64,000 bases of DNA. It comes from Isoetes taiwanensis. Lineage: Eukaryota > Streptophyta > Lycopodiopsida > Isoetales > Isoetaceae. Shown piece by piece: positions 9,975 to 21,436 of this stretch. The stretch spans positions 10,299,525-10,363,524 of the forward strand of contig JAJEKV010000017.1 in the NCBI GenBank assembly GCA_021234155.1, written 5' to 3'. Position 1 is the stretch's first letter, and each line of letters starts with the position of its first letter. A program made the translations under genes and the position numbers. The notes below the pieces were generated by a model. That model was given only the letters and a program-made list of their open reading frames with translations. It had not been told where the DNA came from and did no database searches.

Positions 9975-10675
9975 CTAGTGTGTAGTCAAGTCTTCTTTGA
10001 GCTTCTCAAAAGAAGCTGGAACATTTTCTAGCCAATATGCAACCCAATCTTTTACCTTATTATGCTTAGTGAGATCAAGCAAAGGGGCTGTCCACTTAGC
10101 AATATCTTTTAAAAACTTTCTATAGTAGCCCATAAAGCCTAAGAAGCTTCTCACTTCGGAGATGTTCTTCAATGCTGGCCAGTCAATTATAGCTTCAATC
10201 TTTGCCGGGTCGGTGGAGATTCCCTCCACTGTGATTCGAGAGCTTACTCTTTTCAAATAGCCCACATGCTCTTCCATGGACTTGCTGTAGATTAGAATGT
10301 CATCGAAAAAAATGATGATAAATTCGTTCGAAAAGTGATCGGAGACTTCATTCATTAGTGGCATAAATGTTGCTGAAGTATTTGATAATCCAAAAGGCAT
10401 CACTATGAACTCATAGTGATCGTACCGCATTTTAAAAGTGGTCTTGTGGATGTCTCCCCCCTTTATCCTTGTTCGATGATACTCGGATCTTAGACCGATC
10501 TTGGAGAACATTTAACTCCTTGGAACTGGTTCATTGAATCATCCACCCTTGACAAACATACTTGTTCTTTGTCGTTGGCTTCTTGAGCTATCAATAGTCG
10601 ATCTATATTCTTTAGACTTCTATCTTTCTTCTTCATGAAGAGGACGTTTGACGAAATACATGGGCATTTTGGCAA
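9975..10675 (-). pseudogene. Chromovirus reverse transcriptase (G2)
   Basis: The N-terminal part (10675-10490) has VLFMKKKDRSLKNID in a frame that overlaps the next one. The main piece (10511-9975) has MFSKIGLRSEYHRTRIK, FIVMPFGLSNTSATFMPLMN and an intact catalytic block IIFFDDILIYSKSMEEH. About 35 residues normally present between the active site and EGISTDPAKIEAI (the [12 protein letters not shown] region) are replaced by a short scrambled stretch, so there is an internal deletion. GYYRKFLKDIAKW and ASFEKLKEDL end the piece. Confidence 0.88.
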
Positions 10676-10719
10676 ATACTCATGAATACAAGGGCATTTT
10701 TAAGAAATTCCCTTAAAGA

Positions 10720-10890
10720 TTTCATCGCGAGGTCATACCAGTCAATGCTCATAACTTCGGTGCTCTTGCCTATCTTTGCTCTGCTTAAGACGATGTCGAA
10801 GTTGACTATTGTTTCTTTAGTGTGGTGAAGCCCTACTTGCCATACACACTAGTCTGGGCTTAGGCTTAAGAGTCTTACTCTTAGAGATAT
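10720..10890 (-). pseudogene. Chromovirus protease fragment (G2)
   Basis: KTLKPKPRLVCMASRAS, then after a frame change NFDIVLSRAKIGKSTEVM, can be read. This corresponds to KVLKSKPRPVAMANGA and FDIDLSGAKWPMGAEVM in G3. The protease active-site DTGS region is not preserved. Confidence 0.7.
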
Positions 10891-12500
10891 CTGCCATCTA
10901 AAAGATACAAAGCTATGGGTTAATGAATTATTTACAATAATCCTATGGCCACAAGGTTTGTCATCATGACATTTCCGTTGGTGCACGGATTACACAGAGA
11001 ATATGATCACCGATGTGGCACAGGTGAATAGAGAGCGAATATTTATCTTACGAACAAAAAAATATTCTTCGGCCGATTCCCAATGCAATAGTTTCTTCAA
11101 ATAAGGAAGACCGAGTAAAGAATAGAGATTATTAGAATTAGTTAGATTAAAGATCTGTGAAACTTTGAGTCATTATGAGTTAGTTTACAGAAAGTAACAT
11201 TCCTGCGATCCCGAGCCTCACATTTTCTCGAATTCCTTTAATATTTCTTATAAAGTCCAAAATATAGATTATCTTAAAATTCATTTTATTCAATACTTGG
11301 CGGTATTAACAGCTCTTCATATTATCAGTATAGAATAAATCATCATATAATATTATTTCTATATTTCTACTAGTATTTGCAGTAAAACCTCCTGTTGATG
11401 AATGATATAAAGGAGACCTGACCTTGTAGGTTAGGTGGGAGAGGCAAGATTCAAACCACGTAGTGCTTCGGCGAAGCATCCGACTCATCTTGGAGGACGG
11501 GGAATGGAGCATGCCGGAAGAAAGGGTGGATCTCACAAAAGACCATGCAATTAAATAACTATTCTTGCTTTAAATTCAATCTACACTCTAGAAATGTTTC
11601 CTTTCTTAGTTATTACCATCTTGAAAATGGCCAACCTTTGAGTTGATGCCATCTAATAAGTTGGCCGAACTTGTTAGATTGCTTCTCTTTATTGAATCAT
11701 ATTATTCCTTATGTTGTGGAGGTGCTCGTCTTATTAATGGTCAACGATTATCCTAGTACTGAATCTTGCATATATTGGTGATCAAGCTCACCAAAAGAAT
11801 CCATTATGATGGATTCCTGCCAACAATTGTAAATAATTTTAGTTACTCTATATGTTTTCTTTCCAATCCTTGAAGCTTTGCTCAATTCTTGAGGTGTTCA
11901 TAGGTTCCCTAGCTTGCTAAAAGCCCGTCTACCCATTCGTCGTTGGAGTCGCAAGGTGATGTTATCCCAAGTTGTTGGAGGATCTCACCTCCTTGAAGTT
12001 ATTGCAAAATCATTCACATGCCTTGCTCTTTTTTTGAACGTCTTCTACTTGTGCCCCTCTCGATGTCGAGATTGACTTTCGTTATTAGGGTTATCCATGC
12101 TAATGAACTTCATTACGTGATTGACGACCTAAGGTCTCGATGTCTCGTTCCAAAAGCTTGAAAGTAATGTTCTCCACTCTATAGAGTCTTCCATGTCGAA
12201 TCATCCTGTCTCAGAAGTTAGAAAATTTGAAGACGATCCTTCTAACTTCTCGTTCGATATTGTTCTGTTGATATGTCAATCTCCTTCCTGTCGACTATTT
12301 GTCTTGGCAATCCCATGTTGCTGTTGTAAGATTTAGGATGATGTCGAGCGTTTTACCACTTCGAACTGTTCAACCTCTCCTTCTTTTTAAGAATTGAGTC
12401 TATTTGCATCCATATGCAGAATCTATAACTTTGCAATAATCATTTATTAGTACTGCTATTTGGTCCCCCATGGTGCCTCTTCTTGTTGCTGCTTGATCTT
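10891..12500 (-). other. Decayed gag-side interval of G2, no readable gene
   Basis: The position between the unrecognised ORF and protease fragments makes this the expected place of gag. No zinc knuckle or gag core can be read. A SINE-like fragment sits at about 11385-11525. Confidence 0.45.
11385..11525 (-). repeat. tRNA-derived SINE-like fragment
   Basis: The minus strand reads GATGAGTCGGATGCTTCGCC and, further on, GTGGTTTGAATCTTGCC. The second resembles a pol III B box (GGTTCGAATCC) and the first a loose A box at suitable spacing. No pol III terminator or 3' tail was identified. Confidence 0.35.
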
Positions 12501-13260
12501 CAATCTCTAAAGTAGAAGGTCAATATATACCTTTTCGCAAGGAGATGGTGCTCTCGAGGTTGATGTAGCTACTCTGGAGAATCGGGGTTGACAGGAAGAA
12601 GTTGACAGGTTGTGATCTGGTCGTAGTCCTCTTCTTGAATAATCTGGCCTCGATGGCTTGTAATTCATCTCTAGTCAAAGCATTTGTACTTGAAGTCTAG
12701 ATCTAATATTGTCATAGCCTACATGTCTGAGATGGTTGCCTTCCTAAGATGTATGGTTGGTCTCACCTCTTAGAAACTCATGATGTGAATAGTCGATGAA
12801 GTCGTCCACTTGTTGATGACGGAGCTGTGATGATAGCCTGTCAATGTGGAGCCCTTTCTCGAGACAATATAGCACTTGGAAAATATCTTTGGCTAGCAGA
12901 TGTTTCTCCCTTTTGATGATCAATGGCCTAAGTGCCTTGGTGCCCATTGGCTATTGAATAGCCTTCTTGGCACTCATATATTTGTCCTTGATGTCCCAAT
13001 CATCCTTTTTTGCAGTCTTTCCTTCATTATTTGTGTTCAGGTCCCTTGTTCACCATATTGTTCTTTGACCTATTAAAGATTCATGCATAAGATGTCCTTC
13101 CTTTCGAATTCCTCAATGTGGTTGAGAAGTTCCCGTATTGGAGGGTTCAAGGGTCTATACTAAAGGTTCACATGGTCTACTTGATTGACCTAAAGTGCAT
13201 GAAGCAGCTAATACTGCGATGCTCCCTGAACCTATACGATGTTCCCAGCGTAATAATACA
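12500..13260 (-). pseudogene. Unrecognised chromovirus ORF upstream of gag (G2 copy)
   Basis: The piece 12947-12744 (KDIFQVLYCLEKGLHIDRLS, DDFIDYSHHEFLRG) aligns with G3 (NDILNLSYCQEQGLRIDELL, DIIDYSYQEIPREL). Downstream LTRDELQAIEARLFKK aligns with IISEEEFQQIQSTLYKP. Upstream, at about 13060-13250, GTSYRFREHRSISCFMHFRS aligns with GTFHFEATLALFMHYKS. I do not recognise the family. Retention in two copies of different age suggests it is a normal part of this chromovirus. Stops and frame changes break it here. Confidence 0.7.
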
Positions 13261-13322
13261 AAAAATCCCTTTTCTCAGCAACACTAACATTAGGAAAGCC
13301 CCTCCGTCTGGCTCGGACCACT

Positions 13323-14818
13323 TGTGATGGCCAAGTATCCCAGAAAGGACACGGAAGTGTCATTCGTCCCATGCCTTTCTCAGATATCCTATATTGCAGA
13401 AACATACATACATGTTAGCACTAGCAATAACACATATAATAACATGACACACTATGGAGGGTAGCCCATACATCATCAATATCAGCATCAACATAACATC
13501 ACCATCGCATATACAGTGCATTGTAAATGAAGGTTCTACCTCCAACTTAGAATCAAAGGGGGTCGGCTGATGATCACAATCTTTGGACAACAATAGATAG
13601 AATCATGACAGTGGAGTTGGCTGGCATAGAACATTGGCCAAGGTAGTCCACCCCATCTGTCCCTCCTATGCACACTTTGCAGATAGGCTGAGACATGCTA
13701 TGGCATGATTGTGGCCTTCCGAAGACGTAATTCCATGGATTCACTCTATGGAACTACTCCAGGTTGCATCAACCCCGGTTTGATAAGGCAGGAATGGAAT
13801 AAGTCCCTTCCCGGAGCACAATGGTTCCATGGGTGGATAGAGGACCATGTCAACACAAGTCCATCCCCCAAAATCCATAGGTCGAGATCACATGCGCCTA
13901 TGACTCAGGGGTTGTTAGACCCATATCTAGCCCACACTTAGTGATCGACTATAGGCCTAGTACACTATAGGTGGCCCAGTAGGCACACTCAGCAAGGCCC
14001 CACCTCCACTTCACTATTGTGTCCGTTATCTGGTGCTCAATCACAACATAACATCTACAACTAGGTGGGCTCTTGTGTACAGGCTGCATTTATTAGGATT
14101 TATGGGATTCTAGATAGAAATATCTATAATCTTACTAGCTTTTAGGTCTCTACGCTCCCTTATCCTACAAGCACAAGAGATGCAGCAAAGAACTACCTTA
14201 AGTCCATCCGTAACTTCAAATTGAGCATGAATATAAGGCTCATCATCCATCTAATCACACAAGGGTTACTTCTTAACTAGAAACTCAAGTGATCTATTCA
14301 TACTAACCAGTATCTGGGCGAGACCCATTGTCTCTCAAGTTCTCCATAATCTTTCGGTTGAACAAGCTGCTCCTTCTCCTCCCAAGTTCCCCCAAATTGA
14401 TTTGAGGCAAATTTGGGGTGACACCTCAATTTGGGTCAACCCTTGATATTTAATGATTAATCAACATAGTTAATCACACATTGTTAACTAATTTAGCATA
14501 ATGGGCTTTTACATTAATATTTAATCATAACATAGCTAGGTTTCCTCCCTAGAATTAGGGCTTAGGGTTAATAGAATTGGGCACGCTATACATGGCAATT
14601 TCATCTTGGCCAGTCAGTTGGTGCCATATGGCACCTAGGTTCTTCATAGCTATGTTAATGAATATGCCTAAAGTTGATGTAATACACTACCCCATTGTAC
14701 TCCTTAATAGCGTATAATGTATTGAGACGTCTATGGTATGGTGATGTTCTTGTTACTTAACTGTGTATTATACGTTACTTGTATCTATACAAAGTGTATA
14801 ATGGACAGGAATGTCGCA
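13323..14818 (-). repeat. Chromovirus LTR (G2)
   Basis: It starts TGTGATGGCC (13323), preceded by a degraded PBS (GCTCGGACCACT), and ends GTCGCA (14818). Interior blocks match the G3 LTR, for example GGCTGGCATAGAACATTGGC and the CTTTGCAGATAGGCTGAGA region. It is directly followed by TTCTCCCCACCTTA and ATGTCGTCCTCAAC, which correspond to the PPT and internal end next to the G3 3' LTR (TTCTCCCCTTA, ATGTCGTCCCCCTCAA). Confidence 0.8.
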
Positions 14819-14832
14819 TTCTCCCCACCTTA
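14819..14832 (-). other. PPT-like sequence to the right of the G2 LTR
   Basis: On the minus strand TAAGGTGGGGAGAA precedes the LTR, matching TAAGGGGAGAA at the G3 PPT. It belongs to a second, otherwise lost, copy of the family. Confidence 0.65.
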
Positions 14833-15318
14833 AAAATGATGTCGTCCTCAACATGAAAACTACTCCACGGGATCACGGGTTGCTCTTGGGTAACACACAT
14901 CATGTTACAATGTAAAGTCCCCCCTCCTTAAAGAAGGCAAACATAGAACTGAAAGGTACGTTTTAGATTGGGAATCTAAGCAACTTGAAAGGATTTAGAA
15001 AATTGACAAATTGCTAAGAGGTCGCATAAGATTAAATGAAGAGAGATTACATGAACTAGAATACCAACTAGAAGATGGTCTAAATAGATGTAACTACATG
15101 ATATGGAATTCAACATAGCGACTCGTGGGAATGTTCTAATATGCAAGTTATATCTCGCATTGAGAAGAATAAGGGATGGGAATCACATTAAAACTCGTGA
15201 AGCCAATGGTCATAATGCATATATAGTTATAAAACTATCCAAGGTATCAACATTAATAATATTAAAATACTTTTAAGGTGCATGGATTGTGTAACAACCT
15301 TTTTAGATACAATAGAGT
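14833..15318. other. Interval without a recognisable gene
   Basis: The first about 30 bases resemble chromovirus internal sequence next to the 3' LTR. The rest is AT-rich with no readable domain, up to the left end of the YR retrotransposon. Confidence 0.6.
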
Positions 15319-15477
15319 ATCGCATCGATCCGAGCCATCGGATCGCCATTCTAGGAAGGGACGAGCTACTATATAAGGCCATTTCCCCTTTCAGACCGGT
15401 TATCGGCGTCTTCTCACAACAGCTCTTCTTCTATCGGCGTCTTCTCACAGCAGCTCTTCTTCTATTCTCGTTTCTTC
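15319..15477 (+). repeat. A1 terminal repeat of Y1 with hairpin and TATA box
   Basis: It matches A2 from ATCGCATCGATCCGAGCC to TTCTATTCTCGTT. A perfect inverted repeat CGATCCGA-GCCA-TCGGATCG lies at 15326-15345 and a TATA-like CTATATAAGG at 15369-15378. A 31-bp unit (TATCGGCGTCTTCTCACAAC and following) is duplicated in tandem at 15401-15431 and 15432-15462; A2 has a single unit. Confidence 0.88.
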
Positions 15478-15586
15478 AATGGCTCTTCGACCAATGGATT
15501 TCCTTTCAAGCTTCTCTTTCGGCTCCTGTCTCCACGTCCTCGCCATCGGCATCTTCCTCACGAGTTTTCTTATCCTTCTTTGGAAG

Positions 15587-18330
15587 GTACGCCTTCTTCT
15601 TTTCCTGTTCGTTATGTCTGGAATTTCTCACCATTAGTCTTGTAGATCTCTTTGTTCTATTGTTCCCTTGCTCGCATGGCTTGTTGATGTATTCGCATGT
15701 TGAATCCTTGGCATGGGTTGTTTGATCTTTGCAAGACGGTTTGCAGTTTTGATGTCATCATGGTTTAAGTTTTGAATTGGGTGTTTCGCATTGTTAGGAT
15801 ATGATGGTTTCGTTTTTCTGTTTGGCTTTATTGGTTGCTCTCTGTTGGGTATTACTGCACGGTTCTTGTTCAATCTTCTGATTTCGCCCTTGCTTATCTC
15901 CTTTGGTTCGGTTTCTCTCTCTCTAACCCATTTTCCGGCTTGAGCCTGTCAGCGGATCCCGCCATCAGTCCTTCTGGCTCTTAGTTTGCATCCTAGAGTT
16001 TACCCCATATGCTGCTTTGTGTTTCCTCAAGTCCTGCCGGGTTGGTTGCTCTCTGGCTTGATTGCGTTTTCCGCTCTCTTATCCAAGCTCTTCGCCCCTT
16101 AGCCTGCGCTCTCAAAGTTTTTCTTTTCACTTCTTCTATTGTCCTTTGCCCTGCCGGTCTCTGTTTTCTCTTGATTCCGGTTCCAGTTAAGCACAACCCC
16201 TGCCCGTCCCTGTCGCCTATTCCCTCCTTCTCGCCGATGTGCTCCCCCGTTGGCCGAACTGGTGTTTTCGGCACCTTCATGGGAAGGTGGGCGCTGTTTT
16301 CGGCTCCACCACCCATTGGCATGCAGGTGGCAGCCGACTTTTCTTTCCTTCTGCTGCTGGGCAGACACGATCCAATGGCTCCTGCTCTGTCTATGGTATG
16401 TTTTCCTTCAATTCCCACCAGTCTTCTGCTGTAATTTCGGCTCTTCTTCTTTAAGGCCCTCTATTTTTTATCGGATTTGGGCATCCCGTCCTTCTGTTGC
16501 ATGCTTTTCCCTTCACTCTGCTTGCATGTGTTTTCTGGCCATTCGTCCTCTCCTCTTGTTCCTACTCGCTGTTCTTTTAATCTGTTATGCCACAGTTCCT
16601 TTTCCACAGGGTTTGTTTTCCACTATCGCTTCATTTCCGTTTCCTTTGTTGGTTCTTTGCAGGCCCCGATGCCGTTCCCTTGCCCCCTTTGTTCCACCAA
16701 GATCTTCCCTGTTGGTTTTTTTTCCTCCTTTTGCACCTCCGGAGATTGCTATGACAACTCACCATCTTTATACATCTCATTTGGACGCATTGCATCCATC
16801 GGCTCGCAATGCCTTACAGGTTGAATGCATCCTTTTCTCCTTCTGTCCGTCGGGTATTTCGCTCCTATAAACTTCTCAACCCGGCTCATGCTTGTTTCTT
16901 GGGGGACGTCATTCTACTATGGGGGTTTTCATCCTTACGCCCCATTCTGTTGCGCGATTTTTTTCTCATCCCACAGTTTCTTCCCACTTAGCCGGCGATT
17001 TATTTGGGATTGATAGCGTGATTGTCCTTGCCTCTGGGCGGCGGTTTTGCTCTGTGCCTTGGCATCATCTAGATGTCGACACCCTCTGCTGAATAATATG
17101 GAATAAAGCATTTGTTTTATGTCTCTTTTCATGTTTTTGGATCCTAAACATTCTAATTATGAGGTTTTATTGCGGGTTCCTAGGCGTTTGCTTCTCTGTT
17201 TCTTTTTTCCATGAGGGGGTTGACTATTTATTTGTTGTTGTTATCATGTATGAGGCAACTAGGGGATTTTGTAATAGGAGGGTGGTTCTTGACTCGGATA
17301 TGTATATCTTTTCATGTGTTACTTTTTACATTTTTCGTTTTAGTTGACCATGTGGTTTCTCTATATGTGGCATTATCTTATGAATTTTATGCTTTCCCAT
17401 AGTTGTTTCAGATTTTTATCCTTTGCAATTGTGTTTTTATCTTGGATTTCGATGCACCACACTATTCAACGGTTGTATGCACTATTAGGGTTGCTTTTTC
17501 TTGTTTATGTTCTGGCCCGTATTTTGCTTCGATTTAATCTTGTGGCCTATGTTGTAATTTCCTTGGGATGTTGCCGTTGTTTTCATATTTTATACGTTGC
17601 ATTACCATGGTTTCATTTCCTTTTATTGCCTATATCGTGTTTTTGATTCTGCCACCTATGTAGCTTTGTGATTTATTGACAACCATATGCCAGGTTGCAC
17701 TTTGTCTTTTTTACATCTATGCATTTTACACATTACCATGGGTAGCTTTTTCCTCTTAATCGTATTGCCTCGGTTATTTATCATTCTTTATCATTATTCC
17801 TCATTAGTATTGATCACTTGGGGGATTGCATAGACGTGGGCCTCATTTTATTCACTCTATGCATTAACTCGGTTGTCTTTCTTCTCGTGTTCAAACGTTG
17901 TTTTTATTTTATTTTATGCATACGGGACATTCCCAGGGTTTCATTTTCCTTTTGTCATGTTGTTGTCTATGAGGTGTTTTTGTCCGCCATATGCACGATT
18001 GCATCCCTTTTTTTTTTTTTTTTTGCCGTGTATGCAGATTACACACTCCCCTAGGTGGAGTTTTCTTCTTTGTATTACTGTCTATGTATCGGGCTATTCA
18101 TCATTCTGTACTCCTTGGAGGATTGCATAGCTGTGGGCTATTGTATGCATTAACATGGTTTGTTTTTCTTCTCGTTGTTGTCGTTCTCGTTGGTATGCCG
18201 GGGATCTTCTTAGACTCGTCATCGTGGAGGGCTTGACTTGTTATTGTGGGGGCGACTTTTTTCTCCGGCTCGTGGCTGGCGTGCTTTTCTTTTCATTGTT
18301 TCTGTTCTCTAATGTACTTCCTTTTTTCAG
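15587..18330 (+). other. Putative leader intron or long 5' leader of Y1
   Basis: The stretch is strongly pyrimidine-rich and gives several long but low-complexity ORFs without recognisable domains. A possible donor GGAAG/GTACGC (GT at 15587) and a strong acceptor CTTTTTTCAG (ending 18330) frame it; gag begins within 15 bases of the acceptor. Y2 has the same arrangement. Splicing is inferred from the sites alone. Confidence 0.45.
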
Positions 18331-18342
18331 GCCACTGAGCTG

Positions 18343-19400
18343 ATGCCGTCCATAGCGAGCACTTCCAGCTCTTCTCCCTCGTCTTCGCTTTCTCCCCCAC
18401 GGCTCGCTCGCGCTGCTGGTTCTCGTCGTCAACGCGAAGCTTCCCTCTCGCTTGAACCGGACTCTTCGGACCCCAGTTCCCTTTCTCCCCCTGCCTCTCC
18501 TGCTTCCGCTTCGTCTATTTTCTCTTTTTGGTCCCCCTCAGCCTTTGTTGCTCCTTTCTCTTATCTCCCGGTGCCGCCGCTCCTTCTCCCACTCAGATGG
18601 CTCCTCTTTTCTCTTCTCTTCCGCACGCATCTTCCGCCTCGGCCTTGCCTGTTACTTTCGCTCCAGTTTCTCCTGAGTATACCCAATTACTGCATGAGCT
18701 TCAACAGCAGCGTGCCACACTCCAGGCACTCCAGACATCGATGACCCAGCAGTTGTCAGTTCAGACCCAACTTGAACATCTCCAACAGGACATTCGAGAA
18801 CAAGCCGCTCGCCCTACACCTTCTTTTGACCGTGACTCCATGCGGCATTACTACGAGTTTGTGTCTGCTATGGACACTCGGTTTTGATGGATTCATGGCC
18901 GTTTTGCTATGTTGGGGGTCGCCATTCCGGACGATGTGCTGCAGATGGTGGAAGAAGGTAAGCGTTTGGCAGATCAAGAGATGAAATTTGTCCTTATTGC
19001 TGATCAACATGGATACGACGTCGCTTTGCAATTTAGCGAGTCCCCTAGTTTGAACTTTTCTTCGGACGAATCCAAACGCCTGCATCAGGCTAAGAAATTC
19101 GCCCAAGAGAAGCGCCTATCTCGTGCTCGCACTTCACCGTACCCTTCATCTGCCATTTTTTCTTCTTCTGCTTCTTCCCCTGCCAATCCCTCCGCCCTTC
19201 ACTGTACTTTTTGTGGTCGTTTTCGACAGACTGCCGAAAATTGTTTTCATCGCCAGTTCTTCCATAACGCCGTTCCTCCTTTTCCTCCACCATTTTCTCA
19301 ATCTGTACCTCTCAACCCCACTCCTTTGCTGGCTTTTCCTCCGCAGCCACATCATCCGCCCCTTCCTCCACCTGCATTGCCTCAGCCTTGGTCTTCTTGA
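18343..19400 (+). pseudogene. Gag-like protein of Y1
   Basis: The first ATG (18343) follows the acceptor AG and opens a Ser/Pro-rich N-terminus. The frame must change at about 18530 to reach ELQQQRATLQALQTSMTQQL, a likely coiled coil, then FDRDSMRHYYEFVSAMDTRF. A TGA (18885-18887) interrupts the frame; the next part has VEEGKRLADQEMKFVLIADQ and HGYDVALQF. The C-terminus has CTFCGRFRQTAENCF, which resembles a CCHC knuckle with Q in place of H, and then a Pro-rich tail. The Y2 copy shows EEGK..MKFLLIAD..GYDIAL at the same place, so the assignment rests on conservation, the position before RT and the knuckle. Confidence 0.7.
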
Positions 19401-19487
19401 GCCGTTTTAGTTGTTCTTCACTATGTGTTGTATTTACTTTTGATCATTAATAAAGGATATTGTTTTTTGACGGGTCTCTTTTTGCAG

Positions 19488-20540
19488 ATTGCCAAGTTTT
19501 TACCTCTCCTTTACCCCATCTCCCCTTTGATCCTGTCGCTCTCGATTCCTACTATGCTACCTTATCTGTGCGTGGGCGTCTCTTTGCGTCTTTACCTTTT
19601 TGGATTCTTGGATCCAGTATGGTTATGCGCTTCCTTGGGTCCAGGAACCTCCACCTCAACCATTTCTTCGCCCAAACCTTTCCTCTCTGTCGTCGCATAT
19701 TCCTTTTGCTCGTTCTGCCATTCAAGACCTTTTGCGTTCTGGTGCTGTTATGCAGGTCCCATCTTGTCCCTTTTTCTGCTCACCCCTTGGCGTTGTGCCC
19801 AAAGGCGACCACAAGTTCCGCTTGATTCTAGACTTACGCTATCTTAACTCCTTTTTGTCTGTTCCTTCTTTTCGTTACGCGTCGCTTTCTGATGCTTTGG
19901 CTGTCCTTCAACCCCAGGATTTTCTCTTTACGTTGGATCTGAAATCCGTTACCATCCATCATGTTCCCATCTGGCCTCCTCATCACACTTTTTTGGGTTT
20001 TCAGTTTGACTACCACTTTTGTGTCTTCACTATGCTACCTTTTGGCCTGGCCTCTGCTCCTTTTGTCTTTACCAAATTGATGCGCCCGTTAGTCCGCCAT
20101 TGGCGAGCGGCCGGTATTCGTTGCACCCCTTATATGGATGATTTCCTTTTTAACACTCAGCATGACCCTAGTTCTCTTCAACGTCGCATCATTTCTGATT
20201 TGCAATCTGCTGGTTTTCTCATTGCTTGGCCTAAATGTCGTCTGCGTTTGTCACACCGTGCTATTTTCCTCGGGTCTCTCCTTGATGCTTCTGCTATGGT
20301 TATTTGCCTATCTTCCAAGAAATTAGCCAAGTTTTTTCACCTCTCCTCTTCGCGTCTTTTCTCTTCTCACCTTACATCACGTCACCTCGCCAAATTCTTG
20401 GGCTTTCTCCAGTCCCTTCGCATTGTTTTCGGTTCCCTTGTCTCCGCTTTAACCTTCTTTTCTTATCGCCTTATTCAACCTTGTCACTGGGATGCTCATA
20501 TTTCTTTATCCTCTTTATGTATTATGGGAATCCGTCGCCT
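19488..20540 (+). CDS. YR-retrotransposon reverse transcriptase (Y1)
   Basis: The main open stretch runs 19600-20721. Motifs are GAVMQVPSCPFFCSPLGVVP, FRLILDLRYLNSFL, FTLDLKS, FTMLPFGLASAPFVFTKLM and the catalytic YMDDFLF (YMDD at 20131-20142), the DIRS/Ngaro style of RT. The usual DLKSGYHH reads DLKSVTIHH, so the Gly-Tyr pair is disturbed. The N-terminal segment (about 19488-19605) is in another frame. It directly follows TTTTTGCAG (AG 19486-19487), a likely 3' splice site shared with Y2. Confidence 0.9.
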
Positions 20541-21404
20541 CTTCTTTGAGTTTTCGCCCTATTTCCCCACCCCGACGTCCTTCTGCCGTCCTTGGTTTCG
20601 ACGCCAGTTCATTTGGTTGGGGGGGAGTGGCTCCTTCTCCCGGGACAGAACCGCTTGGATTTTGTTGGCCTTTTTTCCGAGTTGGAACTTTCTCATTCTT
20701 CCACTTGGCGCGAACTCTTAGCTTTCTATCAAGTTTTGCGCTCGGCCTTGCCTTTTCTCCATGCTCGCCTGGTTACTGTTCGTGGGGATAATTTGAATGT
20801 TGCCACCATTCTCCAAAAAGGGGGTTCCTCTTCGCCCGATATTCATTTTCTCACCTTAGAGATCTTCCTACTTTGTTTTCACTTTTCCATCTCCTTGGAG
20901 CCTGTGTGGATTCCGCGCTCCCAAAATGAGTGGGCCGATTATCTTTCTCGCCTTCCTCAATCTGATGAGTTTGCCCTTGCCCCGTGGTGTTTTCGCTATA
21001 TTGATTCTTTGTGGGGCCCACATCATGTTGATCATTTTGCATCTCCCCTTAACAAGCTCCCCGTTTATAATACTCGGTTCGCATATCCACACCGCATTCC
21101 CGCTGATGCTTTTACTTATGATTGGCACCTCTTTAACAATTTTTGTTTTCCTCCGCCCTCCTTAGTTCCCTGCGTTTTACACCATGCGGCCGCATGTCAT
21201 GCTCATATTACACTGGTGGTTCTTCATTGGCCTTCTGCACCATGGTGGCCCTTGCTCTGGACGGGATCGGCGTGGGCGTCTTTTATTAAAGAATTTATGT
21301 TTTTTGATGCATTTTCGTTGGCTTTATTGCCCCATATATCGGCAACCTTTGCAGGGTGTCGGCGTCATGTAGCTCTTTATGTTTTTCTTTGTCAATTTGA
21401 ATAA
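20541..21404 (+). pseudogene. RNase H and C-terminal extension (Y1)
   Basis: RNase H begins VLGFDASSFGWGG in one frame and continues as STWRELLAFYQ, TVRGDNLNVATILQKGG and WIPRSQNEWADYLSR in another, with a frame change at about 20620-20650. Beyond RNase H comes WGPHHVDHFASPLNKLPVYN, FTYDWHLFNNFCFPPPSLVP and HWPSAPWWPLL, an extension typical of DIRS-group elements. It lies where DIRS elements carry a methyltransferase-like domain, but FPPP is not a clear NPPF/DPPF motif, so I do not assign that activity. Confidence 0.85.
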
Positions 21405-21436
21405 AGTTAACATGGTTTTTATGTTGTTTGTGGCAG

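Larger units (their letters stand above)
9593..14818 (-). mobile_element. Ty3/gypsy chromovirus copy G2, heavily decayed, with LTR
   Basis: On the minus strand the order is LTR (14818-13323), degenerate PBS, an unrecognised ORF (13260-12500), a decayed gag region, protease, RT and partial RNase H ending near 9593. Each recognisable part has a counterpart in the same order in G3. Compared with G3 it lacks the 2.7 kb between the PBS and the unrecognised ORF. Integrase and chromodomain are absent. Confidence 0.8.

Noticed and set aside
16009-16870. Long overlapping ORFs on both strands (141 and 206 codons) in the Y1 leader
   Set aside because: Pyrimidine-rich low-complexity sequence is open by composition; no domain, no conservation in Y2, and it lies in the probable leader intron.
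20960-21260. DAM-type methyltransferase domain in Y1
   Set aside because: Position and FNNFCFPPP are suggestive, but no clear NPPF/DPPF motif or SAM-binding motif is visible; left as RNase H extension.
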